Assembly (NCBI GenBank): GCA_029204225.1
Contig: CM055113.1
Location: 1,589,973-1,653,972 of the forward strand
Reading direction: 5' to 3'
DNA from: Diphasiastrum complanatum
Taxonomy: Eukaryota > Streptophyta > Lycopodiopsida > Lycopodiales > Lycopodiaceae
Length of the DNA stretch: 64,000 nucleotides
Position numbers and translations under genes: made by a program. Shown in pieces: positions 38,353 to 48,620 of the stretch. The first letter of the stretch is position 1; every line of letters starts with the position of its first letter. Under the pieces are notes generated by a model. It was not told the origin of the DNA. It made no database searches and saw only the letters and a list, made by a program, of their open reading frames with translations.

Positions 38353-39075
38353 TGTTGATTTCACATGTGTGGATTGTCCACAACATGTACTTGTGATCTC
38401 CTAAGGTGTGTAGATGCACCAAGATCAAGACTAGATTGAGATTCAAGATCAATCTTAGATCCTATGCAAAAACACACTACTACATGCATTCAAACACTTC
38501 CAACTCTCACTCACACGTGTGGGAAGTATTCAAAAATTATTCTAAGTAATAACAAGCTGCTCTCCTTGGGTAGAGAGAGAAAAACCATCATGAGCTCTCG
38601 GGTAGAGAGAGAAAGCTAGAAATTCAATGACACTCAAAATTCACACAATCACCAAATCAATTAGATCCAAAATGAGGAGTACAATGATACTAGTAGATCC
38701 ACGAGCTACCACTATGCTTAACTATGATTGGACCACACTTTGTCACCTCTTAATCCTATTGGACCATTGATCCATGCACCTCTTAATTCTATTGGACTAT
38801 ATTCAAGCACACCTCAAATTCCTATTGGACCACACATGGTTCCACCTCTAAATCCTATTGGACCTCTTAGAATTCATCAAACAAAGGCATTACACTTGTC
38901 TACACTCTAATTGGCACGAGTTTAGCCTCTTACTCTATTTTGGTTCAATAGTGGCATTACAAGTGGAAATGCATAATTTGCCATCTAGTTCCTATCAACA
39001 TCCTACACCTAGATGCTTGATGTAAAAAACATAAGACCCCTATATCTAACATAGATAATCTTTTTCAATTCTTCA
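38353..39075 (-). repeat. 5' LTR of element F
   Basis: 723 bp, homologous end to end with 32924-33656. It lacks 10 bp of the TATGCCAAATTTG word near 38985. The first G-box palindrome is mutated to CACATGTGTG. Confidence 0.93.
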
Positions 39076-39551
39076 CAACAAACACATTCATACATCAGTG
39101 TCCAAACTATATGCATGAAGATGGAGCATGGAAGGAAATGCAAGTAGTAGAATCTTCAATTAACAAAGCAGTAACATTTCAATACATTACACATGCTATG
39201 GAACTCGTGGAGGAGGCCTCTATCTATACCCACGAGTTGGTGAACCCAATTGTAACATAATCTGGATTCCACCTCTTACAATAGAGTGAACTTCAATCTA
39301 TAAGGATTTGAGTTCCACCTCTTACTTGATAATAGGAGGCCTCTTTATTAAAAACATAACTCAAGTTGAGATAGTCTAAATTGCTAGCTCCGACATGGCT
39401 GTTCATCTTTCGGGTGGGGCTCACAACTATACATTTTAGCCTAGCAAAAATAATTCTCGTGCTCTCAGACTCGGCTCTCGACTTCATCTTTGTTGGAAAC
39501 CCTTTTTGGATGATGAGACACTGCATTGACACCTTAGGGGCATGGCATCAG
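39076..39551. other. Unassigned flank of element F
   Basis: Before F inserted, this was continuous with DNA left of 32924. The words TCCACCTCTTAC and AGGAGGCCTCT occur twice. No gene is recognised. Confidence 0.4.
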
Positions 39552-39824
39552 CTAACACTCTTCTTTGAAACACTCTCGCTCTGTACTCAAAAAACAAGCC
39601 GAGATGGTTGCGATTGCTTTCGGTTTTTTTTTCTCTACATCTTGTTGTGGAGGAGAGGACGGAGTTGGTCTGAAGTACTCAGCAAATTTGTCATATGTGT
39701 TCCGTAGCCTGAATACAGCGTTGAAATCATTAGGCATGATGGTCACCCTCTTGGCATGGACAGCTATAACAACACTATCTGAAAACAATTTCACTTGGAA
39801 ATCCTCATATGTAGTGTGCAGCGT
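39552..39824 (-). pseudogene. Divergent histone H3 C-terminal fragment
   Basis: The minus-strand frame from 39824 reads TLHTTYEDFQVKLFSDSVV and then AVHAKRVTIMPNDF. The nine residues HAKRVTIMP are exactly those of histone H3, and the preceding stretch aligns with the H3 long helix (ALQEAAEAYLVGLFEDTNL). After that the expected LARRIRGERA end is replaced by FNAVFRLRN and a Pro/Ser and Lys-rich extension to a stop at 39552. An AG splice-acceptor-like end precedes ACG at 39824, as expected for an intron-containing H3 variant gene, but I see no upstream exon with the first H3 helix or N-tail. It may be a decayed H3 or CENH3-like copy. Confidence 0.6.
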
Positions 39825-40922
39825 CTAAATGCAATCCAATAATTTCGACGATTTTCAAAATTCTTTTTTTCCTGCAATAGCAATTCGACGCGTGCAGTCC
39901 AAGTGAAAAATCTCTTTCTTCTCCCAAGTGCGCTGATCCATATCTGAGACGCACTGAAAATATATTGTCACACATTATGAACCATCAAAGCTTGCTTCAA
40001 TAGATTTTTTTTAGCTTTGGGTGTATGAGGAATCTCCCGAAGCAAGCTTTGATGATTCATAATGCATTCTAATAGCGAATCACCACACGAAGTTCAAGTT
40101 GAAAAATCTTTTTTTTGTGACGGGCACGCTGATCCGATATCCAATTCATCATATCGGAGTATCGCATCAACGCGCGTCTATTTGATTTGTTCTGGTGAAG
40201 TACTTCTCCTCTCGCGTGGAATCGATATCGGCTCCTTCAAAATGCTCCGCCTTATGAAAATGTTCTGAATGAACAATTATCTCAAAAGAAAAAATTTTGT
40301 CTTTGCAGTGCTTAAATAGGACGAGAGTCTGTGATAATTGCCCTCGTACATGTTTTTCAATGATGTCCATTTAATATTTATTTTATGATATCGAAATATT
40401 TTAGGGTCAGGGCTAATGATGATTTGGAGAGGCTAGTGATAGACTATTTAATGTATTCTGACATAGCTACAACTTTTAGGATCAGTGCTACTGATGATTT
40501 GGAAAATCTAGTGGCAGACTATTTAATGTATTCCGGCAGAGGTACAAATATGTCTCACTCTGATTGGTGAATAAATATAGGCCACGGTCCTCAATTCACT
40601 CTTTGACAAATATATGACTGTGATCAATAGGAATAGGATATAAATATAGGCAACACTCTCCATATTTCGATTCTGTGATCTTTTATTCTGAACTCCGTCT
40701 TTTTGTTTTCTTTCTCTCTCATGATATCAAATCGATGCGCGCCTTCGCCTACAATGCGCGATCGGATTCATTCAGGTGCACTGAAGCAATATCAGCCTCT
40801 TTTGACGTGTGCTCATCCAAAAAATTTCAGTCTCATCAAAATGATATTAGATCAACGCGCGCACTTTTGTTCAGTCCTCAACCGAAATCATTCAGTCACG
40901 TTGAACCGATATCAGGTTCAAT
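39825..40922. other. Region with ACGCGCG and GATATC motif repeats
   Basis: Words ATCnACGCGCG occur at about 40165, 40731 and 40850, and GAACCGATATC-like words near 40900, 40135 and 40206; related words occur at 31001-31102, beyond the F insertion. TATAAATATAGG at about 40639-40650 could be a core promoter for the frame starting at 40923. Two tandem units of about 75 bp lie at 40400-40545. Confidence 0.5.
40400..40545. repeat. Two-copy tandem repeat, about 75 bp
   Basis: Both units share TGATGATTTGGA, CTAGTG and AGACTATTTAATGTATTC. Read in one frame they code two similar peptides, but the frame is short and has no known product. Confidence 0.8.
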
Positions 40923-41930
40923 ATGGCTAGTTCCTCCATGTCCTCAGATGACAAATTGCTAGATTTTGTGAATGCCAGTGACATTCCATCTAAGAAATTT
41001 GAGTATTTTTCCAGTATTTTTTTTGCACCCTTCGATATCGATAAGCTAGTTTATGAAAATCATTATAATTTACTTTCTCTTCTTGATCATTTTTCTCAGA
41101 TTATTAGTACTCATGTTCAAGATATAAATAGTTTTTGTTTCGTTCATTTTTAGGACCTTGTGCATTTCCAACCATCCTCTAAGCATAAACACAATAGAAA
41201 GTACTCTAACTTGCATGATCATTTCTAAAGAAATATGTATTGTGGTATCCACAAAAGAATATGTCGTCTTCTAATCAAAGGAATGGCTTTCGTCTTTTAC
41301 ATATCTTTTGAAATTCTAGATGATGAGTCTGTTGAATCTTCTACTATTCCAATGATTGAAGCATATGCATCTACTCTAATTGATGTAGATGATGCAAATA
41401 CTGATATAGAGATTGAAGCTAAAGCATCTATGTCTCCCTGACCCTCGTTCTATAATCCTCTCTGATTCTCATCCATCTGCATCTCCTGTCAATCAATTAA
41501 CTCTACTCGATATTCTCGTATATTTTATAAATAATGAGAGTTATATTTCATTTAATGATATAGAAGATGTGCTGAATTTGAGAGAGGATGAAATCCTCTC
41601 AATTTTTGCACAAAATTTATCATAATTTTCTGACATTGTTGATTACACATATGATGACCTTGAAAGTGAGATAGACTATAATAAAGATGGCAATTGGAAA
41701 TCTGGCAATGAGGCATTGGAGGCCATGATTGAAAAATATAAAGCCTATGAAAAAACTTTTCCTACAGAGGCGGAATTTTTGGAATTCCACAAAAAATATC
41801 GCCCAAGGACTCGGCATATCCCCTCTGGAAATATAGAGGCCATTGATCAAACACTAAGATCCATTAACACTAAACCCATTAATACTAGAACCACAACAAT
41901 GATAGAGACTTACTCTCTTCTCTCTCCCTT
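40923..41930 (+). pseudogene. Unrecognised long broken reading frame
   Basis: A frame opens at ATG 40923 with MASSSMSSDDKLLDFV and stays in phase to 41441 with stops only at 41151 and near 41226. At about 41413-41440 it continues in another frame (QLTLLDILVYFINNE, DIEDVLNLREDEIL) to 41930 with one further stop near 41624, then an EFLEFHKKYRPRTRHIP block. Few stops in about 330 codons, acidic and hydrophobic blocks in alternation, and a TATA box 280 bp upstream suggest a formerly real protein. I do not recognise the family; I considered a transposon or an old pararetroviral protein but no diagnostic motif is visible. Confidence 0.4.
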
Positions 41931-41939
41931 TCTGTCTCA

Positions 41940-42431
41940 CAAAAAGCATAAGAATGATCAATTCCAGTAAGCATAAAATCCAGCAAATAGCAAATCCAAA
42001 GAAAACATGAGAGCTAGAGGAAGAAAGATGGAGAGCAAGGACATTCCATGTCCATTTCATAAGAGGGAAAACCTGCTTGTATTGAAATAAAGAGAACATG
42101 TGTACAATATTCAAACTACCACTATATATAGGGATTTGGCCTCAAATCCTATTGGCCAATTTCTACCTCCGTAACTATTTAAATTCAAAAAAGTGGAGGG
42201 AACCCATTTTGAATTTGAATTTTGGTGGAAACCACTATTTTATTCACTAACTTGACTTTTAGGCCTTGCGACATCAAAGTCCCCCAAAAAGGCCTAAATT
42301 CCTTCTATTAACTTGTAACTAATCAAATAACTATGTGATCATCGGGTTGGACTTACACACGCAAGGTGCCAAATCCTTCTCACTTATTAACTAGGGTTAG
42401 GATTGGCTTGGGATCCGCAAACCCTCCAACA
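41940..42431 (-). repeat. LTR J (3' LTR of a minus-strand element)
   Basis: On the minus strand, GGTGGGGGATAC (polypurine tract, about 42432-42443) precedes TGTTGGAGGGTTTGCGG, a typical LTR start. About 270-310 bp inside are a CCAAT box and a TATA box (CCCTATATATAG near 42121-42132). The far end is uncertain; I place it near 41940. No second copy was found in the window. Confidence 0.6.
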
Positions 42432-42549
42432 GTATCCCCCACCAAAACTGGTGGCGGTCTCACGACACATCGCGATATTTGTTACTTCAGTCTCTGGTTG
42501 GCCTCTCTTCGAACCTTTATAAAATAGTATTGCACTTTTTCCATGAACA

Positions 42550-43491
42550 CTAGGTGCTCCATATTGAAATCGGTTTTGTGTGGAAGGAAGCACTTATTTG
42601 GGCCCAAAATCCAATTCTATGTTGTCCATGCTGTAATTCTTGGAATTTGTCGTATGCCATAGGGACATTTGGATCGAAAGCCAATGCTGGCAAGCAATCA
42701 TCCCATTTGGTTGAAACTGACACCAACTTGGTCAAGTCATTTACAGAAATAGCTGACTGCCTAATGGTCAGATATGGTGAAGACTTGTACTCGTAACCAT
42801 AAGCTTGGAGGGCTCGGTTGAAATCTATTGCAATCGACCAAATGTATTATTGATAGATTATGGGACACTTTGGATTATGGATTGTGATTTTATCCATTGG
42901 TACTCCCATATCTTTTCATTTATTCCTATGCGACATTGGAACATAGTATAGATCCACCCGAAGATGGCAAGGGCTCGTTACATAACTCCTTATTGAATCT
43001 GGAGTCTTTTCAAAAACTGTTCTGTGCCATGGTGGTTTCTCACCCAATGCGGGTAGCTTATCCAATTCTTTGTCGGCTTCAATCTTCGAAGTTTTGAACT
43101 TGATAACCCATCCACCCGTCGAAGATTCATGTGGATGTTGATGTAAGAATGTCTAGATATGTTCCTCGAGAGTGATTGGCTTTTGAAAAAATGGGGTGGC
43201 CCTTGATGTTGATGGCCCTGCGTTCGTGCCTTGAGAAGCAGCTCCTTGAGAAGTGATATAAAACTTGGACTTGGCCTCCTCCCAAGTACTAAAGGCCATA
43301 GTGATGAATTCCATATTGATTTTATTAGACAAGACACGGTCAAGGATCTCCATTGTTGTGAGCAAGGGCTCAACAAGGTTCAACCATTCAGCCACTCTGC
43401 TTGTGCTAGGAAGCGACATGATGACCATTGCAGTTGGAACATCACGTTTAACAACAAAGTGACGTGAAACACTGGTATCGCTAGAAGACAT
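42550..43491 (-). pseudogene. Unrecognised ORF next to LTR J
   Basis: One minus-strand frame from ATG 43491 runs to about 42550 (about 314 codons) with only TAG at 43153, TGA near 42915, TAA near 42851 and the final TAG at 42550. It starts MSSSDTSVSRHFVVKRDVPT and includes EFITMAFSTWEEAKSKF, GPSTSRATPFFQKPITLEE, GWVIKFKTSKIEADKELD, DFNRALQAYGYEYKSSP and a KWDDCLPALAFDPN block. There is no zinc knuckle, DSG, YVDD or D-D-E motif. Its place just upstream of a polypurine tract and LTR, in the same orientation, suggests an extra 3' ORF or the only ORF of a non-autonomous element. Family unknown. Confidence 0.5.
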
Positions 43492-44071
43492 GATGACAAT
43501 TGGTAAAAACTGGAAGTAGAGAAGGCTTGAAAGTATATCAGAAGGCCGTGTGAAAGTTTTGGGAAAGTTCGTTCATGGGAAAAATTTGCAAGAGCTTCGC
43601 TAGTACAAGTGAGAAATGAAATCAAATTCAGCCCTTTTATAGGCCAATTTGGAGGGTCCATTAGACAAAGTACTAATTTGGCTCATTAGTTTTGGACAAA
43701 AATTTGCAAGCATGGTCAATATTGTAAAATAGCTTTCAAAAATCTCGGCGAAGGTTCCTGACCAATGGTGTATCTTGGCGAAGGTTCTGAACAAGCGAGG
43801 GTTAAACTCTAGTGCATCCTTTGCCTACTAGGTACTGCCTTTTATGAAAAAAATTTAGGATCTGAACATATGTCCAGCCTAATTTTGGCATTCTAAATCC
43901 ATCTGTCAGGTTGGTGAAGGTTCATAATGATGATATCATGCTCGACGAAGGTTCTCAAAGTGGTAGGCTACTAAAATCTCACCTGCCTTCAAAATAGGAA
44001 CTTATTCTACAAAATAACCTTTGCCCACTCAATATAGATAAATCTGAACTGGATGTATGATCTGGCAACTC
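43492..44071. other. Non-coding DNA with repeated GAAGGTTC
   Basis: GAAGGTTC occurs at 43750, 43780, 43916 and 43947, mostly as GGCGAAGGTTC or GACGAAGGTTC. The same word recurs at 47612. No coding frame. It probably belongs to the same element as the ORF at 42550-43491. Confidence 0.6.
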
Positions 44072-44805
44072 TGTTGAATTTCACACGTGTGGACTGTCCA
44101 CTACATGTACTTGTGATCTCCTAAGGTGTGTAGATGCACCAAGATCAAGACTAGATTGAGATTCAAGATCAATCTTGAATCCTATGGCAAAAACACACTA
44201 CTACATGCATTCAATCACTTCCAACTCTCACTCACACGTGTGGGAAGTATTCAAAAAATAATCTAAGTAAAGACAAGCTCCTCTCCTCGGGTAGAGAGAG
44301 AAAATGCATCATGAGCTCTCGGGTAGAGAGAGAAAGCTAGAAATTCAATAACTCACAAAATCCATGAAATCACCAAATCAATTAGCTTCAAAATGAGGAG
44401 TACAATGATACTAGTAGATCCACGAGCTACCACTATGCTTAACTATGATTGGACCATATTTTGTCACCTCTTGATCCTATTGGATCATTGATCCATGCAC
44501 CTCTTAATTCTATTGGACTATATTCAAGCACACCTCAATTTCCTATTGGACCTCACAAGGTTCCACCTCTAAATCCTATTGGACCTCTTGGAATTCATCA
44601 AACAAAACTTTACACTTGTCTACACTCTAATTGGCAAGTGTTTAGCCTCTTACTCTATTTTGGCTCAATAGTGGCATTACAAGTGGAAATGCATAATTTG
44701 CCATCTATGCCAAATTTATTCCTATCAACATCCTACACCTAGATGCTTGATGTAAAAAACATAAGACACCTATATCTAACATAGATAATCTTTTTCAATT
44801 CTTCA
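44072..44805 (-). repeat. Solo LTR of the F family
   Basis: About 734 bp, homologous over the whole length to the F LTRs (G-box palindromes, TCTCTC/CCCGAG blocks, CCAAT units), with no internal region on either side. Flanks share CAAC (44066-44069 and 44806-44809), which may be the core of a target duplication. Such solo LTRs arise by recombination between the two LTRs of one element. Confidence 0.9.
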
Positions 44806-45099
44806 CAACGAAGGCTCCTATCACTGTTTGTACAAAATATGACTCAAAAACTTATTGTTTAAGTCATTTTCTATCAAAATTTAATTCCTAAAAATACTTT
44901 CATTCCTCTTTTTCTTATCTGATAATTTTTTTGACTTTTGATCACTTTTGTTCATCATTCTTTTTTTTTTTAATACTGTCTTTTCCAAAGAAGAAGAATC
45001 AACAAGTAATGCAAAACAAAAATATTTGTAAAACAACAAAAGTAAAAATGAGGAGATTTTCAATCAGGGATTAATCTTTGATTTGAAGATGGAAATTTG
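44806..45099. other. Unassigned AT-rich DNA
   Basis: No gene recognised. It lies between the solo LTR and the end of the Gypsy linker frame. Confidence 0.4.
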
Positions 45100-45800
45100 G
45101 AATTCTAACTTGAAAAGTCATCCTTGACCTTCCCTTTATCTTTATACAATAAAGACAGTACATCTTTTGGTTCAACTGTTAAAACTATATCTCATGCTGA
45201 TTTTTCTCATTTCATGACCGTGTTATAGTATTGCTTCACTTGTTTCTTCGTCATGAATCCTGCATTCTTTCCTTCCTTCAATATAACTAGTTTTGACGGT
45301 TTTATTGTTGGCTCATCCGAAATATCACGAATTCCAAACCTTGTAGGATCCATGTGATTTAAAATCTACTCATCAGTAAGTTTTGTATTTTCATCATAAG
45401 ATAACGCATGACTGACATGAACGAGTTCATCTTCAATAGGACCTAGAATTGGATCGGTTGATATCCAAGCTACATTCATCATATTTACTAGGAATGTGAT
45501 CGGCATATCCAAAGTTCGATCAGGTAAAGGAATCTCACTCAACTTTGATTGGTCATCACGTTGACACATATAGCCTGCTATACAATCCACTATTGCAAGA
45601 GCTTGATTCCAATATACAGTATCTATTTGAGAGTCATAATAAACCCCCAAAGTTTTTACTTGTCGATCACAGGTATGATCCATTGTTGATAAATCATCAT
45701 CCCATTTTTGGACCACTGGCTTGATTGTCCAAGTGATTGGATCAACTTTGACTGCACGCTCACGATTTTGAAATGTAATTTTTCAGGTCTCCAATTATGC
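45100..45800 (-). pseudogene. Gypsy protease-RT linker region
   Basis: The frame read from 45716 (MVQKWDDDLSTMDHTCDR, then YMCQRDDQSKLSEI) continues past a stop at 45366 through HMDPTRFGIRDISDEP and GFMTKKQVKQYYNT to about 45100, with two more stops. It follows the LLGRPWL end of protease and corresponds to the variable segment before Gypsy RT. The RT itself is not present. Confidence 0.6.
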
Positions 45801-46193
45801 TCATAACCATGGACGTCCCAATAAGACTCGATAAACATTTGGTGCGTCAGGTAAGTCCATTACTACAAAAGTAATGACAAATTGAGCTCTAGCAATCTTG
45901 ACAAGTATATCTTCCACTATGCCCTTAGGATGTACTGTCGTCTGAGCAACTAGCTTACTGACAAAAGTTGTAGGCTTCATTCTTGTAAGGCCCCATTTTG
46001 CACATAGCTTTGTTGAAATCAGGTTAACTCCTAAATCTCCATCTATCACGACTACCTGTTTGTGTTGGATTGGCAGGGTGATATTTCTTTGCTCACTTTC
46101 CCAAGTTGCCCCTACATTTAGTACTTCGTTTGATAATTCAAATCTGGCAAAAAAGAGTGGCTTCTGATGGATTGTTGGTTCAATCTGATTCAA
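45801..46193 (-). pseudogene. Ty3/Gypsy retropepsin
   Basis: Open over 130 codons. The catalytic motif reads VVVIDGDLGVNLIS, where related plant Gypsy proteases have DGGSGVN, so the residue after the loop is changed. IVEDILVKIARAQFVITFVV and the terminal YRVLLGRPWL are typical for plant Gypsy aspartic protease. It would cut the Gag-Pol polyprotein. Gag with zinc knuckles lies just upstream in the same direction. Confidence 0.85.
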
Positions 46194-46199
46194 TTTGGT

Positions 46200-47460
46200 A
46201 CACTTGGTTTAGTAGTCTGAGCTGTTGGTCTTTGCTTGATTGTAATCATATTCAATGGGGCAGTTATCGGTAGTAGTTTTGGTCTTGCTGGACAATCCTT
46301 GTAACAATGTCCATAACCTCACTCTCGATAGAATGGGACAAACTTTCCTTTGTTCAAACATTTCGCAGCTCTGTGATTCTCGCCACATGCAAAGCATCCA
46401 AGTGGTGCTCTGGTCCATTGTCTAGCTTGTTGTTATTGCGCAATAGTGCGCAGCAGCATAGATAACATACTGCTCTGAAAGACCAATTTCTTGATCATTA
46501 TTGTAATTCCATTGCTCATTCTCAACTGAAGAGTCTGTTTCCATTAGGTTCGTAGGAGGAGCATGTTGTGCTTGTGGAACTGGCAAAGCTAGTTGTTTAG
46601 AAAATCCAAGGCCAAAGTTTTGAGCCTGATTCTTAAGATCAGGTCCCTTATAGGTAGTAGGTTTTCGATATTAATGCTTAGCATATCTTTGCTAGATAAT
46701 TCGAGGATTAAATAAGCAAAATGTTGTTTCATGTCCCATAGAATTGCACAGATGACAAATAGTATATGTCATGCATCTTTTCATTGTTGGACACTCATTG
46801 ATGATGTGATTCCCTACACAGATCGCACACCAAACATTTTTCTAACTAGGAAAAGTTTTAGCAAACTTTTCACCTACTTTAGCACTCTTTTCTTGATGCT
46901 CTTCCAATGATTTCATCTTTTCATCAAACTGAGACTGCATCTTTTCCAGTTGCTTTTGACCGAGTTTCTCAAATCTGTTAATCATCAGCTCTGTTGTTGC
47001 ATTGATATTTGTGGATGCAATAGGAGTGGATGTTGTAGTGGTTTGCCCTGTCGTATATGGCAGTATTCCAATATTTGGTTCATCATCAGAATCTTCGTCC
47101 TCCTCCTATATTGCATCATCCATAGCATGTTGTAAGGAAACATAATCAATATGGTGTTTAGGCTCACATCTAATCCTTTTAGGTAGACCTACTAAAAACC
47201 ACATGATCATGACATCATTATTGAATGATTTGTGATTACACTCGGAGTTGAGGTGTTACCCATTGAATATAATCTCGCACTCCTTCTCTCTTTTCCATTT
47301 TAATTTTACTTAAATGTAGGAAAGGATCTTCCATAAACTTTATGGGTTTGAATCTTGTGATTAGGCCATTTCTCACCACTTCCTAGATTCTCAATCAACT
47401 CCTATTTCTAATCAGATTTGTAAAAACTCTATCACTTGACAATACTCAGATTTCTTATTT
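46200..47460 (-). pseudogene. Ty3/Gypsy gag with several zinc knuckles
   Basis: Minus-strand reading from about 47460: FMEDPFLHLSKIKMEKREGV and DYIQWVTPQLRV of the capsid end, an acidic and Thr-rich linker (NINATTELMINRFEKLGQK), then zinc knuckles CAICVGNHIINEC and CHLCNSMGHETTFC near 46750-46830, and a third, CFACGENHRAAKC, with CYKDC near 46310-46400. Several stops and shifts separate the parts. Three knuckle-like motifs in one gag is more than the usual one or two. Protease follows directly. Confidence 0.8.
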
Positions 47461-48600
47461 TTGGATTAATGATCTTGATCAAGTGATTGACACTTCTAAA
47501 ATATGGATTTTTTGGAATCAATATCAAATTGTAACAGAATGTTCCAGAAATTTGACAGTGGCTAGATCTAGTAGATCAGCTAAAAATAGGACTGGTGAAG
47601 GTTGACTCGATGAAGGTTCTTCATTGCTATTTTGGATAAAAATCACTTTTTTGGCTATTTTTAATCATGTCTCTCAAATTTCTTTCAATTTGGAGTTATA
47701 TAGAGATAGATATGTGCATATAAAGTTACCCATGTCAAGTGCTGAAAGTATTGAAAATTATTGAAAGGTTCTAGAAAGTTTCAGCTCTTTTAGAGGTGTT
47801 TTTTACAACCCTTTCTTTACTGTCTACTTTCAAAAATCCTTGAAACAAAATTTAAATTTGGAGTCCTATAGAGATATATACGTGCACCTAAAATTACATA
47901 TGTGAAGTGCTAAAAAGTGCTGAAAAATGAAGTCTTTTGGAGGCAAATTACCATCAATCGAAAGAAAAAAAATTTAAGTCTTTTAATAACACAGTGAATA
48001 GTCAAGTCTATTTTCACATACAATTGAAAGATTGAAATTTCAATCATTTGACGACATGTTATGTCTCGTCAAGTGACCAAGGGTTTGATGCGCACTTTTG
48101 TGTGCACGCCCACAAAAATGTGCCGAACACAACTCTAGTGCTAACCTTTAAAGGCGTAACCTTTCTCCCTTAACAAATAATATTTGTGAACCTCTAAAGG
48201 AAAGGCCTCACACTCTACATGCAGGGTCAATCAAGAAACTAAGAACCCATACTTCAATAAATGACCAATGATACTCAAGAACCATAACATGATGAAATAA
48301 GAATTACAATTTTTACGGATATTACCTTATGATTCCAAGGGGAAGCATTGATATCCAATATCTTAAGAACTTGGATGTATGAGCCATAGTGATTATCATG
48401 AGTGAACTTTGCATAAAAGATGAGATCTTAAATGAAAGACTAGGAATCCCCTTAGAGATATACCAAGACTTAATTAGAAAAACTATGATGAAAAGTAACT
48501 GATCATCTATACCTGATGATCATGCATCAATCTATCCCACAATATTTTGAAAGGACTAGGACTGAGAGACTGAACGAGCAGAGAGGTGGGAAGCAGGGAT
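47461..48600 (-). other. Putative leader of the Gypsy element
   Basis: About 1.1 kb without coding frames between gag and the primer binding site. It contains GAAGGTTC at 47612 and a near copy at 47597, and an inverted word GCGCAC...GTGTGC near 48090. Confidence 0.45.
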
Positions 48601-48614
48601 CTCCTTTGATACCA
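48601..48614 (-). other. Candidate primer binding site of the Gypsy element
   Basis: TGGTATCAAAGGAG on the minus strand, similar to the initiator tRNA-Met complement, lies in the right place and direction for the gag at 46200-47460. A 5' LTR would lie above about 48621, but I could not find its outer end. Confidence 0.55.
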
Positions 48615-48620
48615 AAAATT

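Larger units (their letters stand above)
32924..39075 (-). mobile_element. Copia element F, full-length with two LTRs
   Basis: The most complete element in the window: 3' LTR 32924-33656, pol, protease, gag, leader, primer binding site, 5' LTR 38353-39075. By eye the LTRs differ at about twelve sites plus one 10-bp deletion, roughly 1.7%. Flanking words ACAAA (32919-32923 and 39078-39082) or CAACA (32917-32921 and 39076-39080) fit a 5-bp target duplication with a 2-bp offset at one side; the repetitive AACAACAACAAA target makes the exact site ambiguous. Indels and stops make it non-autonomous. Confidence 0.93.

Noticed and set aside
32917-39082. A unique 5-bp target duplication for element F
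   Set aside because: The AACAACAACAAA target allows both CAACA and ACAAA, each with a 2-bp offset, so the exact duplication cannot be fixed by eye.
40923-41930. Pararetroviral movement or coat protein
   Set aside because: A weak impression from the YCGIHKR to ILDDE stretch only; no diagnostic motif and no RT nearby.
42990-43376. A 128-codon minus-strand frame overlapping the unknown ORF
   Set aside because: It overlaps the better frame from 43491, which continues coherently for more than 300 codons; this one looks like its shadow.
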